From contig JAFGQO010000032.1 of NCBI GenBank assembly GCA_016935615.1, positions 1-47,135 on the forward strand: a stretch of 47,135 bases of DNA. Reading direction: 5' to 3'. The position numbers were made by a program, and so were the translations under genes. Below the pieces are notes generated by a model. It saw only the letters and a list, made by a program, of their open reading frames with translations, was not told the DNA's origin and made no database searches. Position 1 is the first letter of the stretch; each line of letters begins with the position of its first letter. Positions 1 through 8,800 of this stretch are shown piece by piece. Source of the DNA: Bacteroidales bacterium (GTDB lineage: Bacteria > Bacteroidota > Bacteroidia > Bacteroidales > UBA10428).

Positions 1-13
1 AATGAAGCTGCAT

Positions 14-727
14 TTATTGAAGTTGTTCCAGGTAAAGATGAATTGTCTTTTCCAGTCCGTAATACAAAGCATCTGCAATCAGGGCATGACCAATTGATAC
101 TTCCAATAATCCGGGCACTTTAATAGCGAAAAATTTTAAATTTTCAAGATTTAGATCATGCCCGGCATTTATACCCAGATGAAGTTCCAATGCTTTTTTG
201 GCAGCTATAGTAAATGGTTTTACAGCTGCTTCTTTATTCAGCGGGAATTGTTTTGCATAAGGTTCTGTATAAAATTCAATCCTGTTGGTGCCTGTTTCTT
301 TTGTAGCTTCCAGATTATTTACATCTGTTTCAACAAAAACAGATGTACGGATATTGTAAGATTGAAGCTCGGAAACAACGTCTTTTAAAAAGGCATTGTG
401 TTTTTTTGCATCCCAACCCTGGTTTGAGGTAATGGCATCATGTGCATCAGGAACCAGGGTCACTTGCTCCGGCGCAACTCCGATTACCAGATCAAGGAAT
501 TCTCTTGATGGGTAGCCTTCAATATTAAATTCGGTATTGACAATAGGTCTTAAATCAAATACGTCTTGTTTTTTAATGTGTCTTTCATCTGGCCGGGGAT
601 GCACAGTAATACCTTGTGCACCATATTCCTGACATCTGATAGCAGCTTCCAGAACATTAGGGATGTTACCGCCTCTGGAGTTCCTTAATGTTGCAATTTT
701 ATTTATATTTACACTTAATCTGGTCAT
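14..727 (-). CDS. pdxJ: Pyridoxine 5'-phosphate synthase
   Basis: Condenses 1-deoxy-D-xylulose 5-phosphate with 3-amino-2-oxopropyl phosphate to pyridoxine 5'-phosphate, the last ring-forming step of DXP-dependent vitamin B6 synthesis in the cytosol. The 237-aa protein has the usual family length and TIM-barrel hallmarks: NINKIATLRNSRGG near the N terminus, ITVHPRPDERHI (His43, Arg45, His50), the catalytic-type Glu70, a late NAGHDLN motif with His190 and SIGHALI. Start is the ATG at 727; TRLSVNINK aligns with family starts. It is transcribed divergently from the CBS-domain gene 59 bp away. Complete, nothing odd. Identification rests on motifs recognised by eye and is close to certain. Confidence 0.97.
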   Translation of the reverse strand: MTRLSVNINKIATLRNSRGGNIPNVLEAAIRCQEYGAQGITVHPRPDERHIKKQDVFDLRPIVNTEFNIEGYPSREFLDLVIGVAPEQVTLVPDAHDAITSNQGWDAKKHNAFLKDVVSELQSYNIRTSVFVETDVNNLEATKETGTNRIEFYTEPYAKQFPLNKEAAVKPFTIAAKKALELHLGINAGHDLNLENLKFFAIKVPGLLEVSIGHALIADALYYGLEKTIHLYLEQLQ

Positions 728-786
728 TGAATTTATTTACATGATCAATTGGATGTAAAATTATAGTATTTTCTGAGAACCGTTCT

Positions 787-1452
787 ATGTTGGCTAAGGA
801 TTTGATATCAGACGTAATACCGGCTTTGCGTACTTCAGACAGTGGGCAAAAGGCATTGTACTGGATGGATATTTTCAGGATTTCCCATTTGCCTATAGTG
901 AATAATCTTGATTTCCTGGGACTTATATCTGATAAAGACATTTATGATAACAACATGGCAGAGGAGCCCATTGGCAATCATAATTTATCTCTTTTCAGTC
1001 CTTTTGTGATTTATGATCAACATATTTACGAAGTTATGGAACTGGCTTCTGAACTTCAATTGTCTGTAGTTCCGGTGTTGAATAACGAAAACCAATATCA
1101 GGGAGTGATCACACTTACGGACCTTCTTCATTATTTTGCCGATGTTTCGGCATTAAGGCAACCGGGAGGGATTATTGTCCTCGATCTGAATGCAAATGAT
1201 TATTCCTTGTCCGAAATTGCTCAGATTGTTGAAAGCAATGATGCTAAAATTTTAAGCTGCTACATTACTAGTCTTGCAGATAGCACAAAAATGGAGGTTA
1301 CTCTTAAGATTAACAGAAAGGAACTTACCTCAATAATCCAGACATTTGTTCGATACAATTACATTATCAAAGCCTCCTTTATGGATGAGAATGATCTGAA
1401 TAGTCTGTACGAAAACAGATATGATTCATTCATGAAGTATTTGAGTATTTAA
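787..1452 (+). CDS. CBS-domain protein with C-terminal ACT-like region
   Basis: 221-aa soluble protein. Two CBS motifs are visible: residues about 1-55 (RISHLPIVNNLDFLGLISD) and about 75-120 (LQLSVVPVLNNENQYQGVIT). A C-terminal region from about 128 has an ACT-like look (IIVLDLNANDYSLSEIAQIV, then MEVTLKINRK). CBS pairs bind adenosyl ligands such as AMP, ATP or SAM and act as sensors; the ligand and target here are unknown. It begins a co-directional run: nadK follows after 11 bp. A CBS protein beside pdxJ and nadK is a recurrent arrangement in Bacteroidota, which suggests a housekeeping sensing role. No enzymatic domain is present. Confidence 0.85.
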   Translation: MLAKDLISDVIPALRTSDSGQKALYWMDIFRISHLPIVNNLDFLGLISDKDIYDNNMAEEPIGNHNLSLFSPFVIYDQHIYEVMELASELQLSVVPVLNNENQYQGVITLTDLLHYFADVSALRQPGGIIVLDLNANDYSLSEIAQIVESNDAKILSCYITSLADSTKMEVTLKINRKELTSIIQTFVRYNYIIKASFMDENDLNSLYENRYDSFMKYLSI

Positions 1453-1463
1453 TTGACCTTTTA

Positions 1464-2345
1464 ATGAAAATTGCAATATTCGGTGGCACTTTCAGTCCTG
1501 ATTTTAATAAATACATCAAGGATTTATTCAGATATTTAAATTTGAATAGAATAGGTGTATTCTTGTACAAACCTTTCTACGATTTTGTGAGTGATGAATG
1601 CAAAATAAATCCTGATTTTGATGGGGTATTTACGGATACGGAAAGTGTGCCGGAGGATATTGATTTTTTAATCAGTATTGGAGGGGATGGTACTTTCCTT
1701 AAAAGCATTATGTTTCTTAAGAGTTTTAAAATACCTGTAATAGGGATTAACTCCGGAAGGTTAGGTTTTTTGGCAAATATCTCAAAAGAAGAACTATCCG
1801 AAGCACTGGATGCAATCTTAAAAGGTAATTATAAACTTGAAAATCGCTCCATGCTTTCAGTGGAATCTGAAAATCAGATATTTGGACAATACAATTTTGC
1901 TTTGAACGATGTTACAATCCAAAAGAAAGATACGGTGATGATTACAATTGACACCTATCTTAATAATGAATTCTTGAATACATACTGGACAGATGGATTG
2001 ATTATTTCTACACCGACAGGATCAACAGCATATAATATGAGTGTAGGTGGTCCAATTGTTCTGCCCGGTTCCGATAACCTGGTTATAGCGCCGATAGCTT
2101 CTCACAACTTAACTGTGAGGCCAATCATTGTACCGGATAACATCGAAATCAGATTGGAAGTGAAATCACGCAGCGGCAACTTTCATATTACCTTAGATAA
2201 CAGAACGGAGATAATGGATGTGAAAGACAATATATTTCGTATTAAAAAAGCTAAATTCCCATTGAAAATTGTTAATTTTTCTTTTAATAGCTTTTATTAT
2301 ACAATTCGTAATAAACTGATGTGGGGTGCAGACAAGAGGAATTAG
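1464..2345 (+). CDS. nadK: NAD kinase
   Basis: Phosphorylates NAD+ to NADP+ in the cytosol with ATP or inorganic polyphosphate. The 293-aa protein carries the signature GGDG (residues 73-76, ISIGGDGTFLKS), GINSGRLGFLA (94-104), the NE-type motif as Asn148-Asp149 (ALNDV), and the long second signature DGLIISTPTGSTAY followed by NMSVGGPI (177-197). Length matches the family. It starts 11 bp after the CBS gene and probably shares its transcript; the pdxJ/CBS/nadK neighbourhood is typical of the phylum. Complete and intact. Confidence 0.96.
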   Translation: MKIAIFGGTFSPDFNKYIKDLFRYLNLNRIGVFLYKPFYDFVSDECKINPDFDGVFTDTESVPEDIDFLISIGGDGTFLKSIMFLKSFKIPVIGINSGRLGFLANISKEELSEALDAILKGNYKLENRSMLSVESENQIFGQYNFALNDVTIQKKDTVMITIDTYLNNEFLNTYWTDGLIISTPTGSTAYNMSVGGPIVLPGSDNLVIAPIASHNLTVRPIIVPDNIEIRLEVKSRSGNFHITLDNRTEIMDVKDNIFRIKKAKFPLKIVNFSFNSFYYTIRNKLMWGADKRN

Positions 2346-2414
2346 AGTATTTGAGGAGGAATTTTTTTTTTGCATGAAAAGATGTAATTTTAGGAAATGA
2401 CCAATTAAACAAGA

Positions 2415-3290
2415 ATGGTAGTAAAGGATATAGCAAAAATTGATCATGTTAAGCTTAGTGTCTTCATTGCAATTCTTATTATAAGTTTTGTGAAACCGGT
2501 GAATGGCCAGCGCTGGAAACTTAGAAGGTATGAAGTAGGTGGAGGTATCGGTGTAACTCAGGTTTTTGGTGATATTGGTGGCACCATTGATGAAAAAAAC
2601 TGGTTTGGCCTGAAAGACATTAAAATTGATGAAACAAGGCTTGCTTTTCCGTTGTATGCCAGGTATAAACTTGATCCGGTATATGCATTGAAAGTAAATA
2701 CCATATTGGCATGGGGGAATGGCACTGATGCCAATTCAAGAAATGACAGAGGGAGAAGTTATAAAACCATGCTTTTCGAATTTTCTGCTCAGGCTGAATA
2801 CTATTTTATTCCTGAAGAGAGAAGATACAGATCGGCAGCTATGTTTAACAAGCGTGGTATGTTAAATAACTATATGTCTTTCAATGCATACGCTTTTCTT
2901 GGAATTGGCGGTGTTTATTCCATATCTCATGTTACATTCACACAAGATATAACACCTGTTGATGAGATCAAGAATAACAATATCGGAATTGTATTTCCTT
3001 TCGGACTTGGATTAAAATACATAATTGATGACAGATGGCTTGTAAATGCTGAGTTGGGATACAGGTATTCTGTTTCTGATTATATTGAAGGTTACAGACA
3101 AACGGAAGACTCGAAACACAATGATGTATATTACTTTCTGACATTTTCTGTGGGGTATAGACTGAAAACTTCCAGAAGAGGTTTGCCTTTATTCCTGGAC
3201 AGGGAACACAAGCAAGGCAAAGCAGGAGATAGAAAAATCAAAAAGCGGACTCCCAAAGTACCCAAATCCAAAAAAGAAGCATTAGAATAG
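2415..3290 (+). CDS. Outer-membrane beta-barrel (porin-like) protein
   Basis: 291 aa. A hydrophobic stretch at about residues 14-31 ends in NGQ, consistent with a Sec signal peptide cleaved before QRWK. The mature part alternates aromatic and polar residues in short strands (GGGIGVTQVFGDIGG, YARYKLDPVYALKV, GYRYSVSDYI, YYFLTFSVGYRL), as expected of an 8- to 10-stranded barrel. The last about 28 residues are a highly basic tail (HKQGKAGDRKIKKRTPKVPK), which looks periplasmic or unstructured. It lies between nadK and a DUF6089 barrel, upstream of uppS and bamA. The exact function is not recognisable. The sequence just upstream has a run of ten T's (2362-2371). Confidence 0.75.
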   Translation: MVVKDIAKIDHVKLSVFIAILIISFVKPVNGQRWKLRRYEVGGGIGVTQVFGDIGGTIDEKNWFGLKDIKIDETRLAFPLYARYKLDPVYALKVNTILAWGNGTDANSRNDRGRSYKTMLFEFSAQAEYYFIPEERRYRSAAMFNKRGMLNNYMSFNAYAFLGIGGVYSISHVTFTQDITPVDEIKNNNIGIVFPFGLGLKYIIDDRWLVNAELGYRYSVSDYIEGYRQTEDSKHNDVYYFLTFSVGYRLKTSRRGLPLFLDREHKQGKAGDRKIKKRTPKVPKSKKEALE

Positions 3291-3475
3291 ATATTTTATC
3301 ATTAAAATGCTTTATTCTTTAATTCTTTTATGTTTTTTTAAGAAAAATTCTGATCTTGGGCGCTAAAAGAACACTTATTTTCGTTGTTGAGAAGCGAACA
3401 AGACGAATTGCATGAAACCTCCATGTTTTTATACTCAAAAAACAGAATAAATAAAGCAATTGAAATATGGAGTTT

Positions 3476-3518
3476 CCTGCCTGTCCGGTTTACCTGCCGC
3501 AGGCATGGCAGGCAGGCG
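3476..3518 (+). repeat. GC-rich palindromic dispersed repeat, copy 1
   Basis: A sharply GC-rich island inside an AT-rich spacer. It starts CCTGCCTGTCCGG, has the centre CTGCCGCAGGCA and ends GGCAGGCAGGC, so it can fold back on itself. A second, inverted copy of the same design (GCCTGCC, CCGGTT, ACC, GGC, GGCAGGCAGG) sits at the right end of the window. This looks like a REP-type dispersed element; that is an inference from two copies only. Confidence 0.6.
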
Positions 3519-3545
3519 TCAGGCCAGATAAATATATAAATTCTG

Positions 3546-4184
3546 ATGAAACAGTTAATCATTATCTTTTTCCTATTTAGTTTTTCACTGACAAAAGCTC
3601 AGCGATATACAGATTTTGGTTTAATTGGTGGTGGAACTTATTATATGGGAGAAATTAATCCGAAAAGGCATTTTTATAAATTATCACCAGCTTTCGGAGC
3701 ACTTTTCAGGATAAACATTAACAAAAGATATGCTGTAAGAATATGTGGTATCTATGCCGGATTAAGAGGAAGTGACAGCGATTTTCCTGATCGGAATGTT
3801 CCGCTTCGATCGCCGCAGAGTTTTAATAAACAAATACTGGATTTTAACAGTCAGCTGGAATTTAATTTTCTGCCCTATATAACAGGAGAAGAAAAATGGC
3901 TCTACAGTACTTATGTAAGCGCCGGATTAGGGTGCGGAATATCAACCGGAAGCAGTCCGTTTTTAACCATTCCTTTTGGAGTTGGCTTTAAGGTAAACCT
4001 CACAAAAAGGTTAAGTTCGGGATGTGAATGGTCTTTCAGGAAAACATTCAGAGACAATATTGATAATGTTGAAAATCAACTTGGCAACACACTTCTTAAT
4101 AATAATGACTGGTATTCTTTTATTGGGGTATTTATTACCTATAAGTTTTTTAAATTTGCAGCTGATTGTCCGGCATATAATTAG
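3546..4184 (+). CDS. DUF6089-type outer-membrane beta-barrel protein
   Basis: 212 aa with a clear signal peptide (MKQLIIIFFLFSFSLTKAQ). Family-like features follow: DFGLIGGGTYYMGEINP after the cleavage site, FGALFRININKRYAVR, LEFNFLPYITG, IPFGVGFKVNLTKRL, and a C-terminal NNNDWYSFIGVFITYKF ending CPAYN, which I recognise from DUF6089 proteins encoded next to uppS and bamA in Bacteroidota. Probably a small outer-membrane barrel or accessory factor in envelope biogenesis; no enzymatic motif. It ends 14 bp before the uppS ATG and is probably co-transcribed with uppS and bamA. The upstream spacer (3291-3545) holds the GC-rich repeat and no other gene. Confidence 0.85.
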   Translation: MKQLIIIFFLFSFSLTKAQRYTDFGLIGGGTYYMGEINPKRHFYKLSPAFGALFRININKRYAVRICGIYAGLRGSDSDFPDRNVPLRSPQSFNKQILDFNSQLEFNFLPYITGEEKWLYSTYVSAGLGCGISTGSSPFLTIPFGVGFKVNLTKRLSSGCEWSFRKTFRDNIDNVENQLGNTLLNNNDWYSFIGVFITYKFFKFAADCPAYN

Positions 4185-4198
4185 AATACAATTTGAGA

Positions 4199-4960
4199 AT
4201 GGGATATAAGGAACAGCTTGATTTGAAAAAGTTGCCAAAACACGTGGCCATCATTATGGACGGGAATGGCAGATGGGCAAAGAAAAAAGGCAACCCGAGA
4301 ATTTTTGGTCATAACAATGGTGTTGCTGCTGTTCGTGATACTGTTGAAGCTGCAGCTGAACTTGGAATAGAATTTCTTACATTGTATGCTTTTTCAACAG
4401 AAAACTGGAATCGTCCGCGCACAGAAATCGATGCCCTTATGTCGTTGTTGGTATCAACAATTAATAAAGAAACAAAAACATTGCTTGAAAACAATGTCAG
4501 GTTGCGAGCTATCGGAGATTTAAATACTTTGCCAAAACTGGTAGCAAGCCAGTTAAAGGGAGCTATTGATAAAACCAGGAAAAAAACAGGATTACACCTC
4601 ATTCTTGCATTGAGTTACAGTTCCAGATGGGAAATTCTTAATGCAGCCAGGAATCTTGCTGAAGATGTAAAGCTGGGAAAACTGGATTGTGAAGATATCA
4701 ATGATTCTGTTTTCGAAACCTATTTGACAACATCGGGTATCCCTGATCCGGAACTACTAATACGTACAAGCGGCGAATTCAGAGTGAGTAATTATCTTCT
4801 TTGGCAGATTGCATATACCGAATTGTATTTCACTCCGGTACTTTGGCCTGATTTCAGAAGAGAGGACTTTTATCAGGCACTTGCAGATTTTCAGAAAAGG
4901 GAAAGACGATTTGGTAAAACAAGTGAACAACTCGTCACAAATATGAACGTAAATAGTTAG
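4199..4960 (+). CDS. uppS: Isoprenyl transferase (undecaprenyl diphosphate synthase)
   Basis: Cis-prenyltransferase extending farnesyl-PP with isopentenyl-PP to the C55 lipid carrier for peptidoglycan and surface glycans. From the ATG at 4199 the protein is 253 aa; a TTG two codons upstream is possible but less likely. Signature motifs: HVAIIMDGNGRWA with catalytic Asp21, FGHNNG, YAFSTENWNRP, RTSGEFRVSNYLLWQ and YFTPVLWPDF near the end. The usual RTSGEQRLSN appears here as RTSGEFRVSN, a mild variant. It sits directly upstream of bamA (6 bp), so lipid-carrier synthesis and barrel assembly are probably co-expressed. Confidence 0.96.
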   Translation: MGYKEQLDLKKLPKHVAIIMDGNGRWAKKKGNPRIFGHNNGVAAVRDTVEAAAELGIEFLTLYAFSTENWNRPRTEIDALMSLLVSTINKETKTLLENNVRLRAIGDLNTLPKLVASQLKGAIDKTRKKTGLHLILALSYSSRWEILNAARNLAEDVKLGKLDCEDINDSVFETYLTTSGIPDPELLIRTSGEFRVSNYLLWQIAYTELYFTPVLWPDFRREDFYQALADFQKRERRFGKTSEQLVTNMNVNS

Positions 4961-4966
4961 TGTAGA

Positions 4967-7510
4967 ATGCGAATATTTTTTATCTCATTTTTTATTGTTT
5001 CAATCAACCTAAGTGTTTTTTCCAGGTTTGTTACAGACAGTATTGAATATGAACCCATTGATTATTCAAGATCTAAAGAATACATTATTGGCGATATAGA
5101 AGTTACCGGTGTAAGGTATCTTCAACCATTGCATTTGGTTTCTATTTCCGGGCTGAGCAAAGGAATGAAAATTAAAATTCCTGGTTCTGATATTACCCAG
5201 GCAGTAAATAAATATTGGAAACACGGACTTTTTTCGGATGTAAAAATTCTGGTAACAAAAATCGAAGATGGGAAAGCATATCTGGAAATTCAATTGGTGG
5301 AACAACCACGGCTGAACAGGCTGGAAATTACCGGTACCAATAAGACAGAAAAGGGCGACATAGAAGAAAAGATAAATATCAGAAGGGGCATACAGATTAC
5401 CGAAGATATTTTGAACAATACAACCCTGATCATTAAAAAACATTTTACGGAAAAAGGATTTTTCAATGTAAATATTGATATCAGGCAGGAAGAGGATACC
5501 ACCAACATCAATATGGTAAATCTTTATATTGATATTGATAAAAGCAAGAGAGTGAAAATCCAGGAAATTGTGTTTGAAGGGAATTCAGTTTACAAAGACA
5601 GGCGCTTGCGCAGATTAATGAAAAAAACAAAGCAACGCGATTTAAATATTTTCAAAGGATCAAAATTTATAGAGGCCGAATACAAGGAAGATAAAAATAA
5701 GGTCATAAGTTTTTATAATGAAAATGGTTATCGCGATGCTAAAATTATTAAGGATGAATTGGTTCGTTTGAACAAGAAACGCGTAGCATTGAAAATTGAT
5801 GTATTTGAAGGGAATCAATACTACATCAAAAGCATAACATGGATTGGTAATACCAAGTACCCGTCTGAATATCTTGGAATGGTACTGGGGATGAAACCGG
5901 GGGATTTGTATGATCAGACATTGTTACAGGACAGACTTATAAATGATGAGGATGCAATCACGTCGGTATATATGGATAACGGGTATTTATTTTTTAATGT
6001 TACTCCGGTTGAGGCAAGAATTGAAAACGATTCGGTAGATCTTGAGCTTAGAATATATGAAGGGAAGCAAGCTACGCTTAATGAAGTGACCATAAGCGGG
6101 AATACAAAGACCAATGAGCATGTTGTAAGAAGAGAATTATACACGCGGCCGGGTGAATTGTTCTCGAGATCTGATATAATCAGGTCTGTCAGGGAACTGG
6201 CAACCTTGGGGCACTTTAATCCGGAGACAATTTCACCAAATCCGTTACCAAATCCTGCCGAGGGAACGGTAGATATTGATTACAGTCTTGAAGAAAGGGC
6301 CAATGACCAGCTTGAACTCTCAGGCGGATGGGGTGGCTATTATGGATTTATGGGGACTATCGGAATTCGTTTTTCAAACTTTTCAATCCGCAGGTTTTTT
6401 GATGCAAAAGCCTGGAGACCTGTCCCGAGTGGTGACGGACAAACATTGCAGTTGAGAGCCCAGGCATCCGGACCAAGCTATCATGGATACAATATAAGTT
6501 TTATCGAACCATGGTTCGGCGGAAAAAAACCAAATTCTTTTTCTGTGTCATTTTATTATTCAAAACAACGACCCTATGCCCAGTACAATTCATTTGACGA
6601 ACTGGATCCTTCATTCAGAACATTTGGAGCTTCGGTAGGTTTGGGCAAACGATTGAAATGGCCTGACGATTATTTTTCATTATACTCCGAATTGTCATAT
6701 CAGCAATACAGGTTGCATAATTATAATCTGGGACTGCTTTATAACGGCAACTTCAATTTATTCAGCCTTAAACTTGTTCTGGCCAGAAGTTCCCAGGATC
6801 AGATGATATACCCGAGAAAAGGGTCGGCTTTCAGTCTGGGTGTTAGATTAACACCCCCTTATTCAGTCTTTGATGATACGGATTATTCCGAGGCTCCTTA
6901 TGAAGACAGATACAAAAACATTGAATTTCATAAGTGGACCTTTTCAAGTGCATGGTATACCAGTCTGATAGAAAAGCTGGTCCTGGCATTACGGGCTGAT
7001 TTTGGTTATCTTGGTGCCTACAATAAAACCATCGGGCCTCCTCCTTTTGAGAAATTTGAAGTTGGAGGAAGTGGATTGAGTGGTTATAATTTATACGGAA
7101 CAGATGTAATTGCATTAAGAGGTTATGAGGATGGAAGTATTACGCCATATCATACGGAACAAGTATCATATGCGACAGGGGAGGAAGGTGATCCTGAATA
7201 CAGGAATGTTAGTGTTTCGGATGGGAATATTTATACCCGCTATTATGCCGAGATCAGGTATCCTTTTTCTTTAAATCCATCTGCAACAATATACGGACTG
7301 GTATTTGTCGAAGGGGGGAATGCATGGGGCAAGTGGGATGAATTTAATCCGTTTGATGTGAGAAGAGCTGCCGGACTGGGAGTAAGAGCTTTTCTGCCGA
7401 TGTTCGGAATGCTGGGGATTGACTGGGGATATGGATTTGATCCCAGTCGCAGTAAACCCTATGAACGATCGAAAGGACAGTGGCATTTTGTTCTGGGACA
7501 GCAATTTTAA
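4967..7510 (+). CDS. bamA: Outer-membrane protein assembly factor BamA
   Basis: Core of the BAM complex that folds beta-barrel proteins into the outer membrane. 847 aa: signal peptide at about 1-20, five POTRA repeats spanning about 40-450 (for example GDIEVTGVRYLQPL, IVFEGNSVYKDRRLRRLM, NEVTISGNTKTNEHVVRRE), then a 16-strand Omp85 barrel starting near LELSGGWGGYYG and ending in a terminal phenylalanine (FVLGQQF). The conserved loop-6 motif appears as LRGYEDGS near residue 718. Length fits BamA rather than shorter TamA/Omp85 relatives. Neighbours uppS and two Skp-like chaperones support the assignment. Confidence 0.96.
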   Translation: MRIFFISFFIVSINLSVFSRFVTDSIEYEPIDYSRSKEYIIGDIEVTGVRYLQPLHLVSISGLSKGMKIKIPGSDITQAVNKYWKHGLFSDVKILVTKIEDGKAYLEIQLVEQPRLNRLEITGTNKTEKGDIEEKINIRRGIQITEDILNNTTLIIKKHFTEKGFFNVNIDIRQEEDTTNINMVNLYIDIDKSKRVKIQEIVFEGNSVYKDRRLRRLMKKTKQRDLNIFKGSKFIEAEYKEDKNKVISFYNENGYRDAKIIKDELVRLNKKRVALKIDVFEGNQYYIKSITWIGNTKYPSEYLGMVLGMKPGDLYDQTLLQDRLINDEDAITSVYMDNGYLFFNVTPVEARIENDSVDLELRIYEGKQATLNEVTISGNTKTNEHVVRRELYTRPGELFSRSDIIRSVRELATLGHFNPETISPNPLPNPAEGTVDIDYSLEERANDQLELSGGWGGYYGFMGTIGIRFSNFSIRRFFDAKAWRPVPSGDGQTLQLRAQASGPSYHGYNISFIEPWFGGKKPNSFSVSFYYSKQRPYAQYNSFDELDPSFRTFGASVGLGKRLKWPDDYFSLYSELSYQQYRLHNYNLGLLYNGNFNLFSLKLVLARSSQDQMIYPRKGSAFSLGVRLTPPYSVFDDTDYSEAPYEDRYKNIEFHKWTFSSAWYTSLIEKLVLALRADFGYLGAYNKTIGPPPFEKFEVGGSGLSGYNLYGTDVIALRGYEDGSITPYHTEQVSYATGEEGDPEYRNVSVSDGNIYTRYYAEIRYPFSLNPSATIYGLVFVEGGNAWGKWDEFNPFDVRRAAGLGVRAFLPMFGMLGIDWGYGFDPSRSKPYERSKGQWHFVLGQQF

Positions 7511-7579
7511 TGGGCAGAACGGTATAGAATTTGTATTATTATTGTGAACATAAATATTAAAACAATGAAACGAACATGA

Positions 7580-7633
7580 ATTTTTATCATTCATCCCGAT
7601 AGCTATCGGGACACACAGAAGAATGATTAAAAT
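7580..7633. repeat. Nested palindromic element with core TCCCGATAGCTATCGGGA
   Basis: A perfect 18-bp palindrome, TCCCGATAGCTATCGGGA at 7594-7611, lies inside an outer 13-bp inverted repeat (7580-7592, ATTTTTATCATTC, against 7621-7633, GAATGATTAAAAT) with one mismatch. It lies in the 187-bp spacer between bamA and the first ompH. A diverged copy of the core is at 17621-17638. It could act as a transcriptional attenuator for the bamA transcript or be a small dispersed repeat; the recurrence favours the repeat. Confidence 0.65.
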
Positions 7634-7697
7634 CTATGTGAGTTCCTGAATGTATTCAAATTTTTTGAACATTCAGAAATTAAAAAATTTTAAACAG

Positions 7698-8213
7698 ATG
7701 AAAAAAGCAATAACAACTTTGGCATTGGCTGCACTGGCAATTTCTTTTTCACTTGCACAAAAATTTGCATTTGTTGATACGGATTACGTATTGAACAACA
7801 TTCCTTCTTATAAAGCAGCCGAAAATGAACTGGATAAACTATCCAAGCAATATGAAAACGAAGTATCGGCAATGTTTGAAAATATTGATAAAATGTATCG
7901 TGAATACCAGGCAGAAAAAGTATTGCTTACCGATGAAATAAAATCAAAACGGGAAGAGGAAATCATTACCAAGGAACGTGAAGCCAAGAAATTACAAAAT
8001 GACTATTTTGGACAGGAAGGTTTGCTTTTCAAGAAACGCCAGGAACTGATCAAGCCGATTCAGGATGAAGTTTATGGAGCAGTCAAAGAGATTGCCAATG
8101 AGAATGGGTATGCTGTTATCTTTGATTCTGCAAGTGGTCCTACAATGTTGTATACAAATCCCCGTTACGATATAAGTGACGAGGTATTACAAAGATTAGG
8201 TTATAAAAATTAA
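7698..8213 (+). CDS. OmpH/Skp-family periplasmic chaperone 1
   Basis: 171 aa from the ATG at 7698; an upstream TTG in frame would put non-signal residues before an otherwise clean signal peptide (MKKAITTLALAALAISFSLA), so it is rejected. Mature protein: KFAFVDTDYVLNNIP strand, a long charged coiled coil (about residues 40-115) and a C-terminal VKEIANENGYAVIFDSAS strand, the Skp jellyfish layout. Skp trimers hold unfolded outer-membrane proteins in the periplasm and deliver them to BamA, whose gene is immediately upstream. Followed 42 bp later by a second paralogue, a common Bacteroidota duplication. Confidence 0.93.
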   Translation: MKKAITTLALAALAISFSLAQKFAFVDTDYVLNNIPSYKAAENELDKLSKQYENEVSAMFENIDKMYREYQAEKVLLTDEIKSKREEEIITKEREAKKLQNDYFGQEGLLFKKRQELIKPIQDEVYGAVKEIANENGYAVIFDSASGPTMLYTNPRYDISDEVLQRLGYKN

Positions 8214-8218
8214 TTTCA

Positions 8219-8226
8219 TACATTTG
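8219..8226 (+). promoter_or_regulatory. Possible -7 element upstream of second ompH
   Basis: TACATTTG matches the Bacteroidota -7 consensus TAnnTTTG and lies 29 bp before the ATG at 8256. No convincing -33 TTTG is at the expected spacing, so this may only be a weak internal promoter between the two ompH genes. Confidence 0.35.
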
Positions 8227-8255
8227 TGCCGGAAATTATATTTATTCTAATAAAC

Positions 8256-8777
8256 ATGAAAAAATATTTGGTTTTTTTACTGATAAGTGCAGTTATCCTT
8301 AGTTTATCTGTGAATGCTCAGGACAAACTCAAAATAGGACATATCAATAGTCAGGAACTATTAGCTGCTATGCCGGCAAGCGATAGTGCGCAAAAAAAGC
8401 TGGAAAAAATTGCCAGGGAACATGAACTGGTGTTAGAGGAGATGTCAGTTGAGTTTAATAAGAAATTCGAAGCTTACCGTAAAGCAATGGAAGCAGGAAC
8501 AATGAGTGATTTGGCAAGAGCTACAAAAGAAGCTGAGTTGGAAGATTTGCAGAACAGAATATCAACTTTCGAACAAACTGCTCAACAGGATATTCAACAA
8601 AAAAGAGTTGAACTGTTTACTCCTGTTCAGGAGGCTGCCCTGAATGCAGTTAACGAAGTTGCTGAAGAAAACGGATTCACATATATTTTAGATACTGGTA
8701 TGGGATCGGTCGTCTATGCATCGCCCGATTCCAAAGATATTTTACAATTGGTAAAAACCAAACTTGGCCTCGAATAA
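8256..8777 (+). CDS. OmpH/Skp-family periplasmic chaperone 2
   Basis: 173 aa from the ATG at 8256. A GTG further upstream at 8226 falls inside a promoter-like sequence and would precede the signal peptide, so it is not used. Signal peptide MKKYLVFLLISAVILSLSVNA is followed by KLKIGHINSQELL, a coiled-coil arm of about 70 residues (KLEKIAREHELVLEEMSVEF onwards) and the strand ENGFTYILDTGMG before a short tail (SPDSKDILQLVKTKLGLE). Paralogous to the preceding gene with the same fold but quite different sequence, as is usual for these pairs. Likely periplasmic chaperone acting with BamA. Confidence 0.92.
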   Translation: MKKYLVFLLISAVILSLSVNAQDKLKIGHINSQELLAAMPASDSAQKKLEKIAREHELVLEEMSVEFNKKFEAYRKAMEAGTMSDLARATKEAELEDLQNRISTFEQTAQQDIQQKRVELFTPVQEAALNAVNEVAEENGFTYILDTGMGSVVYASPDSKDILQLVKTKLGLE

Positions 8778-8800
8778 GGTATTGAAAAGAAATTTTCAAG

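Noticed and set aside
3338..3562. 74-codon minus-strand frame across the spacer and GC-rich repeat
   Set aside because: Runs through a repeat, overlaps the signal peptide of the DUF6089 gene, no recognisable sequence.
5066..5511. Minus-strand frames within bamA
   Set aside because: Shadows of a well-supported gene with full motif set on the other strand.
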